A stretch of 64,000 bases of DNA from Microbacterium ginsengiterrae (GTDB taxonomy: Bacteria > Actinomycetota > Actinomycetes > Actinomycetales > Microbacteriaceae), in contig NZ_JACHMU010000001.1 in NCBI RefSeq assembly GCF_014205075.1, positions 248,001-312,000 on the forward strand, given 5' to 3'. Below the pieces are notes generated by a model. The model was not told the DNA's origin and did not search any database. It saw only the letters and a program-made list of their open reading frames with translations. Of this stretch, positions 18,217 to 28,600 are shown piece by piece (the stretch's first letter is position 1; every line of letters begins with the position of its first letter). A program made the translations under genes and the position numbers.

Positions 18217-18483
18217 TCAGCTCATCATCGATTCGTAGATCTCCTTGCACGTGGGGCAGATCGGGAACTTCTCCGGGTCGCGTCCCGGGGTCCACTTCTT
18301 GCCGCAGAGCGCGCGCACCGGTCGCCCGGAGATCGCGGATTCGAGGATCTTGTCCTTCTTGACGTAATGCGAGAAGCGTTCGTGGTCGCCCGGCTCGAGA
18401 TTCTCTTCGTTGAGAAGTTCTTCCAGCTCGCGATCGAGCGTTGCCACGCCACCCTGATCCGGGCTGTCCAGCGGAGTACTCAT
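18217..18483 (-). CDS. DUF3039 protein, probable zinc-binding
   Basis: An 88-residue actinobacterial protein from ATG 18483. It has an acidic N-terminal half (LDRELEELLNEENLEPGDHERFSHY) and a compact Cys motif, ALCGKKWTPGRDPEKFPICPTCKEIY, with three or four candidate metal ligands (C, C-x2-C and the nearby His). DUF3039 proteins are widespread in actinobacteria and uncharacterised. It lies 40 bp after the ABC permease gene on the same strand and could be its last operon member. The function is unknown. Confidence 0.85.
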   Translation of the reverse strand: MSTPLDSPDQGGVATLDRELEELLNEENLEPGDHERFSHYVKKDKILESAISGRPVRALCGKKWTPGRDPEKFPICPTCKEIYESMMS

Positions 18484-18523
18484 GCGCCCGAGTCTAGCCG
18501 CCCTGACGAGCTCGCGGGCAGAG

Positions 18524-20089
18524 TCAGGCCGTCTCGACGAACTCCATGAGGCGCTCCCCGCCCCTGTCGAAGACCCGCCCGCCGATGACGGCACCGGCGG
18601 CGAGGACGACCACGGCTGTGCCGATTCCGACCCAGAAGGTGGCGGCGTTGTAGCCCTCATCCTCGATGACGGTCATGACGAACAGCCAGATCGTGGGAGC
18701 GCTGAGCACCAGCGCGGCGAGGAAGGCGACCGCCGGGGCGTAACCGGATCGGGATGCCGACCTCTGCGGTTGCTGGAACGGGCTGTCGCCGGGCCGCGAG
18801 ACCGCATAGGGCGAAGTCACCGACAGGATGCTGGAGACACCGAGACCGCTGAGGAAAAGGCTCGCCGTGAGACCGATCATCGGCAGGAGGAGATACCAGC
18901 TCTCCACCAGAGCGAGGGTCAGCGGGATCGCGATCGCGAGGACGGGAACGGCGACCAGGGTGATCGGAAGCAGCCGGCCGAGCCGATCGGCGACGCCGCG
19001 CACACCGCTGGCGACGTGGACCCACAGCGCCGTCGAGTCATAGGCGACATCGTTGTGGGGCAGCCATCCGAAGAACAGCGCCATCACCGGGACGGGAACG
19101 AGTGCCGCGATGTACAGCGGCACGCCGGCGACGAGGAGAGGGAAGACGGTGAGGACGCCGGCGATCGGGACGATCACGAAGTTCACGATGTAGCGACGAT
19201 CGCGGAACCAGTAGACGAGGCTCCTGGCCGCGATGGCACCGAACGCATTCGACGGGAGCAGGCCGAACCAGCCCAGTCCGGATCGCTCGCGCGAGATCGC
19301 GGGGCGATCGACATGGGTCAGGAGTCGGCGGACGAGCCACGTCCACCACAGCCACAGAGCGGCGGCGGTGAACAGCGCGACGATGCCGCTCAGCCACGCG
19401 CCGGCGGTGTCACCGGCGGTCACCGCGCGGGCGAATCCCGGCGTGGCTGCCAACGGCGTCGCCTGGAGCACCGCGGACACGGCGGCGACGGCATCCGGCA
19501 CCTGCCCGTCCCATTCCAGCGAGGCCAGGAACACCGCGACGGGGAAGGCGACGACGATGACGGCGAGCGCGAACAGCGCCGTCAGCTCACGTGACCGGCG
19601 CTCCGGGAGCAGCAGCGCGCTCGTCGCCATCCCGATGCGCGCCGCGATGACGAGTGAGAGCACGCCGACGACGGCGGTCACGACGGCGAGCAGGGCGGGC
19701 GTCCCGAGGGCGACGAGAGTGATGACGAGGCAGACCGCCACGGCGATCAACGCGAAGGAGGGAACGCTCACGAGCGCTCCCAGTCCGAGGATCCACGGCA
19801 TCGCCCGTTCGTTCATCCCGAACACGCGGAAACGGCGGGGGTCGAGCTGATCCGCCGTGCCGGTGAGCACAGGACCGAGGAAGAACCCGAGCATGGCGGC
19901 GGCCCCGCCGAGTGCGATGACGGTGTGGGCGACGGGCAGCGGCGCATCGGAGAGGCTCAGCAGCGCCACACAGACGAGCACGGTGGCCGCGACGAGCACG
20001 GCGAACGCGGCGAGCGTCCGCACCACACGCTCGCCCCGAAGGGCGCCGAGCATCAGCGCGAGCCTCAGTCGGAGAACGTGTGCAACCAC
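18524..20089 (-). CDS. ABC-2-like export permease
   Basis: A 521-residue, highly hydrophobic protein with about 12 predicted membrane segments and short loops, paired with the ATPase directly upstream. It starts at GTG 20089 behind GAGGG and overlaps the ATPase stop by 25 bp; ATG 20053 would leave an 11-bp gap instead. The central cytoplasmic loop contains RSLVYWFRDRRYIVNFVIVPIAG, a feature of large two-half ABC exporter permeases. The substrate is unknown. Confidence 0.82.
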   Translation of the reverse strand: MVAHVLRLRLALMLGALRGERVVRTLAAFAVLVAATVLVCVALLSLSDAPLPVAHTVIALGGAAAMLGFFLGPVLTGTADQLDPRRFRVFGMNERAMPWILGLGALVSVPSFALIAVAVCLVITLVALGTPALLAVVTAVVGVLSLVIAARIGMATSALLLPERRSRELTALFALAVIVVAFPVAVFLASLEWDGQVPDAVAAVSAVLQATPLAATPGFARAVTAGDTAGAWLSGIVALFTAAALWLWWTWLVRRLLTHVDRPAISRERSGLGWFGLLPSNAFGAIAARSLVYWFRDRRYIVNFVIVPIAGVLTVFPLLVAGVPLYIAALVPVPVMALFFGWLPHNDVAYDSTALWVHVASGVRGVADRLGRLLPITLVAVPVLAIAIPLTLALVESWYLLLPMIGLTASLFLSGLGVSSILSVTSPYAVSRPGDSPFQQPQRSASRSGYAPAVAFLAALVLSAPTIWLFVMTVIEDEGYNAATFWVGIGTAVVVLAAGAVIGGRVFDRGGERLMEFVETA

Positions 20090-21759
20090 TCCAGGCCCTC
20101 CACCTCGCCGGCCGTGCCGGACAGCTCGACGAACCGCGACTCGAGGGTCTGCCCCGCGCGCACCTCTTCGACGGTGCCCTCCGCGAGGACATCACCGCCG
20201 ACGATGATCGCCACCCTGGAGCACACGCGTTCGATGAGGTCCATGCCGTGGCTGGACAGGATCACGGTGCCGCCGTGGGCGACGTACGCGCGCAGGATGT
20301 CGAGGATGACGGCCGAGGAGACCGGGTCGACCGACTCGAACGGCTCGTCGAGCACGAGCACGCGCGGCGAGTGGATCATCGCCCCGGCGAGCATGATCTT
20401 CTTCGTCATGCCGGCGGAGTAGTCGGAGACGACGCGTCCCATGGACTCGGAGAGATCGAAGGCGCGCATCAGGTCGGCAGAGCGCTTCTCGATGACGCGG
20501 GAAGGGAGCCCGCGCAGGAGTCCGTAATAGTGCAGGAGCTGACGTCCGGTGAGCCGGTCGAACGTGCGCAGACGATCCGGCAGGACACCCATGACCCGCT
20601 TGGCCTCAAGAGGATCCTTCGCCTGGTCGATGCCGCAGATCTCGATCTCGCCCGCATCTGCGCGCAGAAGACCGGCGAGGATCGACAGCGTCGTCGTCTT
20701 GCCTGCGCCGTTGGGTCCGACGATGCCGTAGAACGATCCGGCCGAAACGGTCAGATCGATGCCATTGACGGCCCGCTGGTCGCCGAACTCCTTGACGAGG
20801 CCACGGACGACGATCGCATCGGAGGCCGTGGATGCCTGAAGATCGGTGACGACGGCCGCCGCGGCGGTGTCGGTCACGGCGGCGGGCTCCGGCGTGGGCT
20901 CGGACATCGGCTCCGGCTCGACCACCGGCTGCGGCTCCGCGAGCGGCTGCGGCTCGACGATCGGCTCAGGCTCAGGCTCAGGCTCGACCGCGGCAACTGG
21001 TTCCTGTTCGAAGACCGATGCAGCCTCGACAGTCGGATCGGTCTCGGCCACCGGCTCCGCTTCGACGGGGGCCGTCACCGCATCGGAGGCGGGCGCCGCG
21101 TCGTCGGCCGCGACAAGCCGCCGCTCGTCCTCTCCCCCGGACACCTCGACACGAGGGCGCTCCGCTTCAACGCGAGCCGCGTCCTCCTTCGCCGCCTTCG
21201 CGGCGGCAGCCTTCGCGGCCTTGGTCGCTGCTCCCTTGGCGGCGGCGGCCTTGGCAGCAGCTCCCTTGGCGGCGGCGGCCTTGGCAGCAGCAGTCTTGGC
21301 AGCAGCAGTCTTGGCGGCAGCGTTCTTCGGGGCCGCAGCCTTCTTCGGCGCCGCAGCCTTCGCGGCGCTCGCCTTGGCGGCAGCGTTCTTCGGCGCCGCA
21401 GCCTTCGCGGCGCTCGTCTTGGCGGCGGTCTTCTTCGCCGTCGCCGCCTTGGTCGAGCTCTTCGCCTCGGTGTTGTGCGCGGCCGCCGCCTTGACCGCGG
21501 CCGTCTTCGCCGCCGCCGCCCTGGCCGTGGTCTTCTTCGCGGCACCGGCCTTGGTCTGTTCGGCCTTCACCGCGGCGGCCTTCGCGGCCGTCTTCGCGCC
21601 TCCGGATGCGGGCTTGGCGCGGCCGGCGGTCGAAGTCTTCGCGCGCCCCGCCACCGTCTTCACGGCCGACGTTCGCGTCGTGGCCGCCTTCTCCCTCGCC
21701 GGGGCGTCGGAGGTGTCGCCGGCCGGCTCTTCGAGGTGGTCATCCACTGGAGCAGTCAC
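20065..21759 (-). CDS. ABC exporter ATPase with long H1-like Ala/Lys tail
   Basis: A 564-residue fusion from GTG 21759. Residues ~20-205 are almost entirely Ala, Lys, Thr and Pro in AAAK/APKK-type repeats, like histone H1 or HupB tails. Residues ~205-320 are acidic and rich in Pro-Glu (VEPEPEPEPIVEPQP). Only from ~330 does a normal ABC ATPase begin: Walker A GPNGAGKTT, a variant signature SDYSAGMTKKIMLAGAM, Walker B VLVLDEPFESVDP and the switch His SSHGMD. The permease follows with overlap. The tail is about 200 residues longer than any ABC ATPase needs, and its DNA holds tandem repeats. Confidence 0.88.
   Translation of the reverse strand: MTAPVDDHLEEPAGDTSDAPAREKAATTRTSAVKTVAGRAKTSTAGRAKPASGGAKTAAKAAAVKAEQTKAGAAKKTTARAAAAKTAAVKAAAAHNTEAKSSTKAATAKKTAAKTSAAKAAAPKNAAAKASAAKAAAPKKAAAPKNAAAKTAAAKTAAAKAAAAKGAAAKAAAAKGAATKAAKAAAAKAAKEDAARVEAERPRVEVSGGEDERRLVAADDAAPASDAVTAPVEAEPVAETDPTVEAASVFEQEPVAAVEPEPEPEPIVEPQPLAEPQPVVEPEPMSEPTPEPAAVTDTAAAAVVTDLQASTASDAIVVRGLVKEFGDQRAVNGIDLTVSAGSFYGIVGPNGAGKTTTLSILAGLLRADAGEIEICGIDQAKDPLEAKRVMGVLPDRLRTFDRLTGRQLLHYYGLLRGLPSRVIEKRSADLMRAFDLSESMGRVVSDYSAGMTKKIMLAGAMIHSPRVLVLDEPFESVDPVSSAVILDILRAYVAHGGTVILSSHGMDLIERVCSRVAIIVGGDVLAEGTVEEVRAGQTLESRFVELSGTAGEVEGLEWLHTFSD
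21231..21315. repeat. tandem repeats in the Ala/Lys tail
   Basis: A perfect 30-bp tandem duplication (21231-21260, 21261-21290) is followed by a perfect 15-bp tandem (21286-21300, 21301-21315). A longer imperfect repeat continues to about 21418. All periods are multiples of three, so copy-number change would keep the frame. Confidence 0.85.
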
Positions 21760-21989
21760 TGTCCTAACGTATCAACGGCCGTGGACTTTCTTCGCGTCGA
21801 GCGCAACAATCGACATGGGTGACATGCCCCGCCCGCGACCTGTGCACGAGGTGTGTACCTCATCACGAAATGGCAACGGCGGGGGCCCACCCCGAGGCTT
21901 CACAGGGGGCATCGCTACCATGATCACGGCACGAAGAAGTGTCTGGCCGAACCGTCGGCCGTGAACACAGATTCTTTTTAGGAGTATTC
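21760..21989. other. 230-bp divergent intergenic region
   Basis: Holds the starts of the ABC operon (minus) and the nucleotidyltransferase (plus). A GGCCGA/TCGGCC hairpin (21945-21960) lies in the presumed leader of the latter. I could not identify a convincing -35/-10 pair, and there is no open frame of note. Confidence 0.5.
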
Positions 21990-22682
21990 GTGACTCTTCA
22001 GACCGTCATCCTCGCCGCCGGAATGGGCTCGCGCCTCGGCCGTGCGTTGCCGAAGCCGCTGACCCAGCTCAGCGACGGTCGGACCATCATGCAGCAGCAG
22101 CACGAGAACATCCGCGCCGCCTTCGGCCGCGACGCGAGGATCACCGCTGTCGTCGGCTACCGCGCCGAGACGATCATCGAGGCCTTCCCCAGCGTGAACT
22201 ACGTGCACAACGAACGCTACGACGAGACGAACACCTCGAAGAGCCTGCTGCGCGCCCTCGGCGCCACCGGCAAGGGCGGCGTGCTGTGGATGAACGGTGA
22301 CGTCGTGTTCGATCCCCGCATCCTCGGACGCGCCATCGAGTTCATCGAGCGGGACCAGTCGTTCGTCACCGTCAACACCTCGAAGGTGAGCGACGAAGAG
22401 GTCAAGTACACCGTCACGCCTGAAGGCTTCATCAAGGAGCTCTCCAAGACGGTCAAGGGCGGACTCGGCGAAGCAGTCGGCATCAACTACATCTCCTCGA
22501 CGCACAAGAAGGCGTTCATGCGTCAGCTGTCGCGCGTCGACGACCAGGACTACTTCGAGCGCGGGCTCGAGCTCGCCATCGCCGAAGACGGGCTCCTCCT
22601 CGAGCCGATGGACGTCTCCGACCTGTACGCGGTCGAGGTCGACTTCGCAGAGGACCTCGAGCGGGCGAACCTGTTCGTCTGA
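21990..22682 (+). CDS. MobA-like / sugar nucleotidyltransferase
   Basis: A 230-residue nucleotidyltransferase from GTG 21990 with AGGAG at 21980-21984. The N terminus TLQTVILAAGMGSRLGRALPKPLTQL is the NTP-binding signature of the LicC/GlmU/MobA fold. A metal-site Asp is in VLWMNGDVVFDPRIL, and a later acidic residue occurs in VEVDFAEDLERAN. The size and the YDETNTSKSLLRAL stretch resemble phosphocholine/sugar-1-phosphate cytidylyltransferase-like proteins. The activated metabolite cannot be stated. It is monocistronic, with its own terminator. Confidence 0.8.
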   Translation: MTLQTVILAAGMGSRLGRALPKPLTQLSDGRTIMQQQHENIRAAFGRDARITAVVGYRAETIIEAFPSVNYVHNERYDETNTSKSLLRALGATGKGGVLWMNGDVVFDPRILGRAIEFIERDQSFVTVNTSKVSDEEVKYTVTPEGFIKELSKTVKGGLGEAVGINYISSTHKKAFMRQLSRVDDQDYFERGLELAIAEDGLLLEPMDVSDLYAVEVDFAEDLERANLFV

Positions 22683-22693
22683 CCTGCGACTTC

Positions 22694-22738
22694 CCGAGAG
22701 CCCGGACGGCCGACGATGTCGGCGATCCGGGCTCTCGG
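22694..22738 (+). terminator. terminator after the nucleotidyltransferase
   Basis: A 13-bp perfect outer stem (22694-22706 with 22726-22738) encloses a second 6-bp stem (22709-22714 with 22718-22723) with a GAT loop. It lies 12 bp past the stop. Confidence 0.8.
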
Positions 22739-22771
22739 CGTTCTCGCGGTCGGTCTGCATAGGATCTGCCC

Positions 22772-23746
22772 ATGGCTGAGAAGGTGCACAAGATCCACTC
22801 CCTGCCGGACGGATCCGCATGGGACCGAGGCATCCCGCCCGTGGGTTCGGATGAACACCCCCTCACGGTCCGGAGCCTCGACCGGGTCCTCGCGATCCAG
22901 CGGCCGCTCGTGCTCACGCACATCCGCAGCATCCGCCTGCGCAATCCGGATGCGACGCCCGATCGGATCGTGCGCATCCTGGAACGGCGCTACCTCGCCG
23001 CCGTGACGACGGGAGGCGCGGCCGTCGGCGCCACCGCGGTGATCCCCGGCATCGGCACGGGTGTCACCCTCGCCCTCTCAGGTGTGGAGACGATCGGTTT
23101 CCTCGAGTCCACGGCACTGTTCGCCCAATCTCTCGCAGAAGTCCACGGCATCGCGATCGAGAACCCCGACCGCGCCCGCGCCCTCGTGATGACGATGATG
23201 CTCGGCAAAGAGGGCGTCGACCTCGTGGGGCAGTTGGCCAAGCAGGCGGCCGGTCGCGGTCCAGGGCGGTCCTCGTATTGGGGCGAGATCGTCACGAAGT
23301 CACTCCCCCGCGCAGCCGTCGGGCCCGTCGTCGACCAGCTGAAGACGCGATTCGTCAAACACTTCGCGGCATCCGGCGGCGCGTCCATCATCGGCAAGGC
23401 CATGCCCTTCGGCATCGGCGCCGCTGTGGGTGGGGCGGGCAACCACCTGCTCGGTCGCCGCGTCCTCACGACGTCTCGCCGTGCGTTCGGCATCGCCCCC
23501 GCTGTGCTTCCCGCCGAGCTGGAGCCTGTCGAGGGTGCGGAGAAGATCGAGCTGCGGATGCTGCACGGCGCCAGGATCACGGGAGGGGCCATCGCCGGAG
23601 CCGCCGCGAGCACGGCGCGCGGTGTCGGTTGGGCGGGCCGGCGGATGACGCAGCTCGGTCGCCGCCGCCGCGGTGAGGACGCACTTCCCGCATCCGTCGT
23701 GGACGCGGAAGCGGACGACGGACCGGTGGCCACGGACGAAGGCTGA
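22772..23746 (+). CDS. conserved hypothetical, EcsC-like, membrane-associated
   Basis: A 324-residue protein of unknown function. After a soluble N-terminal ~70 residues there is a Gly/Ala-rich hydrophobic hairpin (TTGGAAVGATAVIPGIGTGVTLALSG), then AEVHGIAIENPDRARALVMTMMLG, a second Gly-rich segment (AMPFGIGAAVGGAGNHLLGRR) and a third near residue 265. The 'HGIAIENPDRARAL...' and 'FGIGAAVGGAGN' pieces resemble EcsC-family proteins, but this is a weak match by eye. The C terminus is charged and disordered. It lies 118 bp upstream of accD on the same strand. Confidence 0.7.
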   Translation: MAEKVHKIHSLPDGSAWDRGIPPVGSDEHPLTVRSLDRVLAIQRPLVLTHIRSIRLRNPDATPDRIVRILERRYLAAVTTGGAAVGATAVIPGIGTGVTLALSGVETIGFLESTALFAQSLAEVHGIAIENPDRARALVMTMMLGKEGVDLVGQLAKQAAGRGPGRSSYWGEIVTKSLPRAAVGPVVDQLKTRFVKHFAASGGASIIGKAMPFGIGAAVGGAGNHLLGRRVLTTSRRAFGIAPAVLPAELEPVEGAEKIELRMLHGARITGGAIAGAAASTARGVGWAGRRMTQLGRRRRGEDALPASVVDAEADDGPVATDEG

Positions 23747-23864
23747 ACAGTCCAGCACCGGCGGTCTCGTCCCCTGACCGCAGTGATGACCCACCAAAGG
23801 ATCGGCCGCCCCGTTGTGGCGAGCATCCAACGCCGCCCGGCCCCACGCCGATAGGGTGGAATCC

Positions 23865-25451
23865 GTGACGGACACCCCTGACCTCTCCACGACCGCCGGC
23901 AAGATCGCCGATCTCCGCTCCCGCCTCGACGAGGCGGTCAACGAGCCGGAGAAGATCGCCCGCGAGAAGCAGCATGCCAAAGGCAAGATGACCGCCCGGG
24001 AGCGGATCGAGCTGCTGGTCGACCCGGGGAGCTTCGTCGAGTTCGACGAGTACGTCCGGCACCGCACCACCGCGTTCGGGATGGACCGCAATCGCCCGTA
24101 CGGTGACTCGGTGGTCACCGGCATCGGCACGATCCACGGCCGTACCGTCGCGGTGTACTCGCAGGACTTCACGACCTTCGGCGGGTCGCTCGGCGAGGTG
24201 GCCGGCGACAAGATCATCAAGATCATGGAGTTCGCGCTCCAGGGCGGGATGCCGATCATCGGCGTCCTCGACTCCGGCGGCGCCCGCATCCAGGAGGGCG
24301 TGCTCGCCCTCAGCAAGTACGGCGAGATCTTCCGCCTGAACACCCGCTCCTCCGGCGTCATCCCGCAGATCTCCATCATCATGGGACCCGCCGCCGGCGG
24401 CGCGGTCTACGGCCCCGCCCTCACCGACTTCGTCATCATGGTCGACAAGACGAGCCAGATGTTCGTCACCGGGCCCGACGTCATCAAGACCGTCACCGGC
24501 GAGGACGTCGGCATGGAGGAACTGGGCGGAGCCCTCACGCACAACACGCGCTCCGGCGTGGCGCACTACCTCGCGGACGACGAGGACGATGCGATCGACT
24601 ACGCCCGCACGCTTCTGGGCTTCCTCCCGGACAACAACATGGCCGAGATCCCCGGCTACGAGAGCGGTTTCGAGTGGGAGACGACGGATGCCGATCGCAC
24701 CCTCAACGCGATCATCCCCGACTCCGCCAACCAGCCCTACGACATCCACACGGTCATCGACCACGTCATCGATGACGATTTCCTCGAGGTCCAGCCGCTG
24801 TTCGCCCCCAACATCGTCATCGGCTTCGGTCGGATCGAAGGACGCTCGGTGGGGATCATCGCGAACCAGCCGTCGCAGATGGCCGGGACGCTGAACATCG
24901 AGGCCGGCGAGAAGGCCAGCCGCTTCGTCCGCTTCTGCGACGCCTTCTCCATCCCGATCGTCACGCTCGTCGACGTGCCCGGCTACCTTCCCGGCACGGA
25001 CCAGGAGTGGACGGGTGTCATCCGCCGCGGCGCGAAGCTCATCTACGCGTACGCCGAGGCCACGGTGCCGCTCGTGACCGTCATCCTGCGCAAGGCGTAC
25101 GGCGGTGCGTACATTGTCATGGGCTCCAAGCAGCTGGGCGCTGATGTGAACCTCGCGTGGCCGACCGCGGAGATCGCCGTCATGGGTGGCCAGGGAGCCG
25201 TCAACATCCTCTACCGCGGAGAGATCAAGAAGGCCGAGGAGGCCGGCGAAGACGTCGCCGCCGTCCGCACCCGCCTCGCGAACGAGTACACCTACAGCGT
25301 CACCTCCCCGTTCCTCGCTGCGGAACGCGGCGAGATCGACGGGATCATCGAACCGGCCAACACCCGCGTGTCGATCGCGAAGGCGCTGCGCTCGCTGCGC
25401 GGCAAGCGCGCAGAGCTGCCGCCGAAGAAGCACGGGAACATCCCGCTGTGA
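23865..25451 (+). CDS. accD: acyl-CoA (propionyl-CoA) carboxylase beta subunit
   Basis: The carboxyltransferase subunit moving CO2 from carboxybiotin to propionyl-/acetyl-CoA, giving methylmalonyl- or malonyl-CoA. It has 528 residues from GTG 23865. The N-terminal crotonase-like half has the oxyanion glycines [20 protein letters not shown] and [10 protein letters not shown], and [19 protein letters not shown] follows. The C-terminal half has [25 protein letters not shown] and the second GG site [17 protein letters not shown]. It overlaps accE as GTGA and is closest in pattern to AccD5/PccB. Confidence 0.95.
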   Translation: MTDTPDLSTTAGKIADLRSRLDEAVNEPEKIAREKQHAKGKMTARERIELLVDPGSFVEFDEYVRHRTTAFGMDRNRPYGDSVVTGIGTIHGRTVAVYSQDFTTFGGSLGEVAGDKIIKIMEFALQGGMPIIGVLDSGGARIQEGVLALSKYGEIFRLNTRSSGVIPQISIIMGPAAGGAVYGPALTDFVIMVDKTSQMFVTGPDVIKTVTGEDVGMEELGGALTHNTRSGVAHYLADDEDDAIDYARTLLGFLPDNNMAEIPGYESGFEWETTDADRTLNAIIPDSANQPYDIHTVIDHVIDDDFLEVQPLFAPNIVIGFGRIEGRSVGIIANQPSQMAGTLNIEAGEKASRFVRFCDAFSIPIVTLVDVPGYLPGTDQEWTGVIRRGAKLIYAYAEATVPLVTVILRKAYGGAYIVMGSKQLGADVNLAWPTAEIAVMGGQGAVNILYRGEIKKAEEAGEDVAAVRTRLANEYTYSVTSPFLAAERGEIDGIIEPANTRVSIAKALRSLRGKRAELPPKKHGNIPL

Positions 25452-25666
25452 CCGCCGATCAGCCGTCCGCGGACGTCCGTATCGTCTGCGGGTCCGCGAA
25501 CGAGGAGGAACTCGCCGCGCTCCTCGCCGTCGTCACCGACGCCTACGAGCGCGAGGCGGAGGACGCCGTCGCCGAGCAGCCGCACGTGTCCGCGTGGCAG
25601 CGCACGCAGCGTCCGATGCGCGCGCCGTTGCGCCGCGACATCCCCTGGGGACGCTTCTCGGGCTGA
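25448..25666 (+). CDS. accE: acyl-CoA carboxylase epsilon subunit
   Basis: A 72-residue small subunit from GTG 25448, sharing four bases with the accD stop. The family pattern is clear: [22 protein letters not shown] in the N-terminal half and the basic/Trp C terminus [25 protein letters not shown]. AccE-type proteins stabilise the AccA-AccD holoenzyme in actinobacteria. It ends 21 bp from the convergent alpha-mannosidase gene. Confidence 0.9.
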   Translation: MTADQPSADVRIVCGSANEEELAALLAVVTDAYEREAEDAVAEQPHVSAWQRTQRPMRAPLRRDIPWGRFSG

Positions 25667-25687
25667 CCCGCCACCGCGGCGTGGATC

Positions 25688-28600
25688 CTAGGAGCGTGCG
25701 CCGCGCAAGCGCAGGGTGACCAGCTGGAACGGGCGGAGGGTCAGCGAGACCTCCCGGCCGGACGACGCGGTCACCGCGGACGCGTCCAGCGCCCTCTCCA
25801 ACAGGTCCGTCTCCGCGACCTCGTCGAACGCGAACGACGTCGACAGTGTCGCAGACGACCTCGCCCCCAGCGCCTCGTAGAGCCGGACGATCACGTCGCC
25901 GCCTCGGTCCTCCGCAAGCTTCACCGCCTCGACGACGACTCCACCCGGTGACACCGAGACGACCGGTTCCACTCCCCGATCGCCGACGACACGGCGCGCC
26001 GGGATGTTCAACCGATACCCCTCGCGCACCGCGTCCTCGATCGACGCGTCAGGGCGGAGACTGACGCGGAACACGTGCTCGCCCTGGTCGGCCTCCGGGT
26101 CGGGGAAGAGAGGAGCCCGCAGCAGCGAGAGCCGCACGTTCGTGATCGTTCCCCCTCCGTCCCGCGGCGCGCGGGTGATGTCATGGCCGTAGGTCGCGTC
26201 ATTGGCGACGGCGATGCCGAAACCGGGTTCCCCCACGTGCACCCACCGGTGAGCCACCGTCTCGAATCTCGCCATGTCCCACGAGGTGTTGGCGTGGGTC
26301 GGCCGCTGCACGTGCCCGAACTGGATCTCCGATCGAGCCGTGTCCGCGTGCACATCGAGGGGGAAGGCGAGCTTCAGAAGCTTCTGCCGCTCATGCCAGT
26401 CGACGACCGTCTCGATGTCGATGGCCCGTGACCCCGCTGCGAGGGTCAGGGTCTGCGTGATCCGCGTGGCCCCCCGGCCGCGGACCACGCAGACGACTGC
26501 GTCGGTGGGGTGCGGGACGTGCTCGAGCGACACCACCGCCGTCAGGTCCTCCACCTGACGGCGGTAGTGCTCGTCGATGTCCCAGGCATCCCACTGAGTG
26601 GGGGTGTCCCGGTGCAACTGGAGGAGGTTCGCCCTTCTCCCCGGCGCGATCACCTCACGGCCGGAAGCGCGGACGACGACGGAGGACAGCAGACCCTCCG
26701 CATCGATGTGCGCCGCCAGATGCTCGTTGCCGATGTCGAACCCGCCCGCAACCGCCGTCACGGTGGCCGCTGCGTCCGTTCTCTGCGCCACCTGGACGAT
26801 CCCGAGCGGCTGGTCGCCGTCCTGCGCGAAGGGTCCGGCATTGGCGGAGAACTCCGTCGTACCCTCACCCGTCAGAGTGGCCAGCGCACGGGAGGTCACC
26901 GCCTCCGTGCCGCTGAGCACCTCCGCGTAGCGGCGCTCGGCTTCCCTGTGCACCCAGCCGATCGACGTCCCGGGCAGGATGTCGTGGAACTGCTGCAGCA
27001 GTACGGTCTCCCAGAGCGCATCGAGCTCCTCGTACGGGTACTCCGCACCTCGCAGGGTCGCGGCCGTCGCCCACAACTCGGCCTCGCGCAGTGCGTGCTC
27101 GCTGCGTCGGTTGCCGCGTTTGGTGCGGGCCTGCGACGTGTACGTGCCCCGGTGGAACTCCAGGTACATCTCGCCGGACCACACGGGCGGGTTCGGATAC
27201 TCCGCCTCAGCCGCCTCGAAGAACTGTGCGGGGCTGGACAGCGTGACCGTCGGCGACCCCTCCAGCGACGCGAGGCGTTCCGCCGCCGCGATCATCTCCC
27301 TGTTCGGACCTCCGCCGCCGTCTCCGTACCCGAACGGGACCAGCGACGTGTTCGCCAGGCCCTTCTCCGCGTACTGCCGCTCCGCCCTGGCGAGCTCGGC
27401 GCCGCTGAGCTGTGCGCTGTAGGTGTCGACGGGCGGGAAGTGCGTGAAGATGCGGGTGCCGTCCGTCCCCTCCCACAGGAACGTGTGGTGGGGCATCCGG
27501 TTCGTCTCGTTCCACGACATCTTCTGCGTCAGCATCCAGCGCGATCCGGCGGCGCGAGCGATCTGCGGCAGGGCGGCGGAGTAGCCGAAGGAGTCCGGCA
27601 GCCACACGTCCAGCGGCTCCACGCCGAACTCCGACATGAAGAAGCGCTTGCCGCGGACGAACTGCCGCGCCAGCGCCTCCCCGCCGGGCATGTTCGTGTC
27701 CGATTCGACCCACATGCCGCCGGCCGGGACGAACCGCCCTGACGCGACGGCATCGCGCACACGAGAGAACAGCTCGGGCTGGTACGTCTTCAGCCACGCG
27801 TACTGCTGGGCGGAGGAGGCGGTGAAGACGAAGTCCTTCTCCTGCTGGAGCGACAGCACGTTCGAGAAGGTGCGGGCGACCTTCCGCTGCGTCTCGCGCA
27901 CCGGCCACAGCCACGCCGAGTCGATGTGGGCGTGACCGACGGCGTGGACACGATGCGCTGATGCGGATGCCGGACGCGAGAGGACGTCGACGAGCACAGC
28001 CCGCGCATCCGCGGCGCTGCCGGAGATGTCGTCGGGATCGGCGGTGTCGACCATGCGTTCGAGTGCGCGGAGGATCTCGGCGCGGCGCGACGACGACTCC
28101 GGGAGCTCTGCGGCCAGTTGCGACAGGACCGTCGCGTCCTGCAGCAGTTCCCACACCTCGTCGTCCCTGATCGCGATGTCCGCCTGGCGGAACACGTACA
28201 GAGGCTCGTCCCCCGCGGTGTGCAGAGACCCGAGCGGTGTGGGGCGGAAGAGACGGAAGCCGTCGGCGACATCCGGATTGGCCGCCGCCTCGAGGTACAG
28301 CTCGAACTCGTCTCCCGGCGCGCACTCCAGCGGCACATGGGCGTTCCGCGGCTCGACGGCCTTGATGATGGTGCCGTCGGAGCGGTACACCGTCCCCTCA
28401 GCCTGGAATCCCGGCTCTGCGGCATGGAAGCCGAGATCGATGAGAAGCTCGGCGCCCGGCGCCTGCGGCGCCGTCCCCCGCATCCGCACCCACGTCGTGC
28501 CCCACGGCCGCCCCCATCGCGCCCCGACACGGAACGGCTCGTAGGTCTGGGCGACGGCCTCCGCGAACGGCACCGGCTCCCCCGGCACATCCCAGCGCTC

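Noticed and set aside
21180..21460. Repeat cluster considered as a CRISPR array
   Set aside because: Repeats are contiguous, GC-rich and coding, without unique spacers.
20080..21822. 580-codon plus-strand frame with Gly/Leu/Arg repeats, silk-like in look
   Set aside because: It is the antisense reading of the Ala/Lys repeat region and ATPase; only the minus strand gives Walker motifs.
23577..25433. 618-codon minus-strand frame opposite accD
   Set aside because: Asp/Gly/Val/His-rich mirror of accD with no domain pattern.
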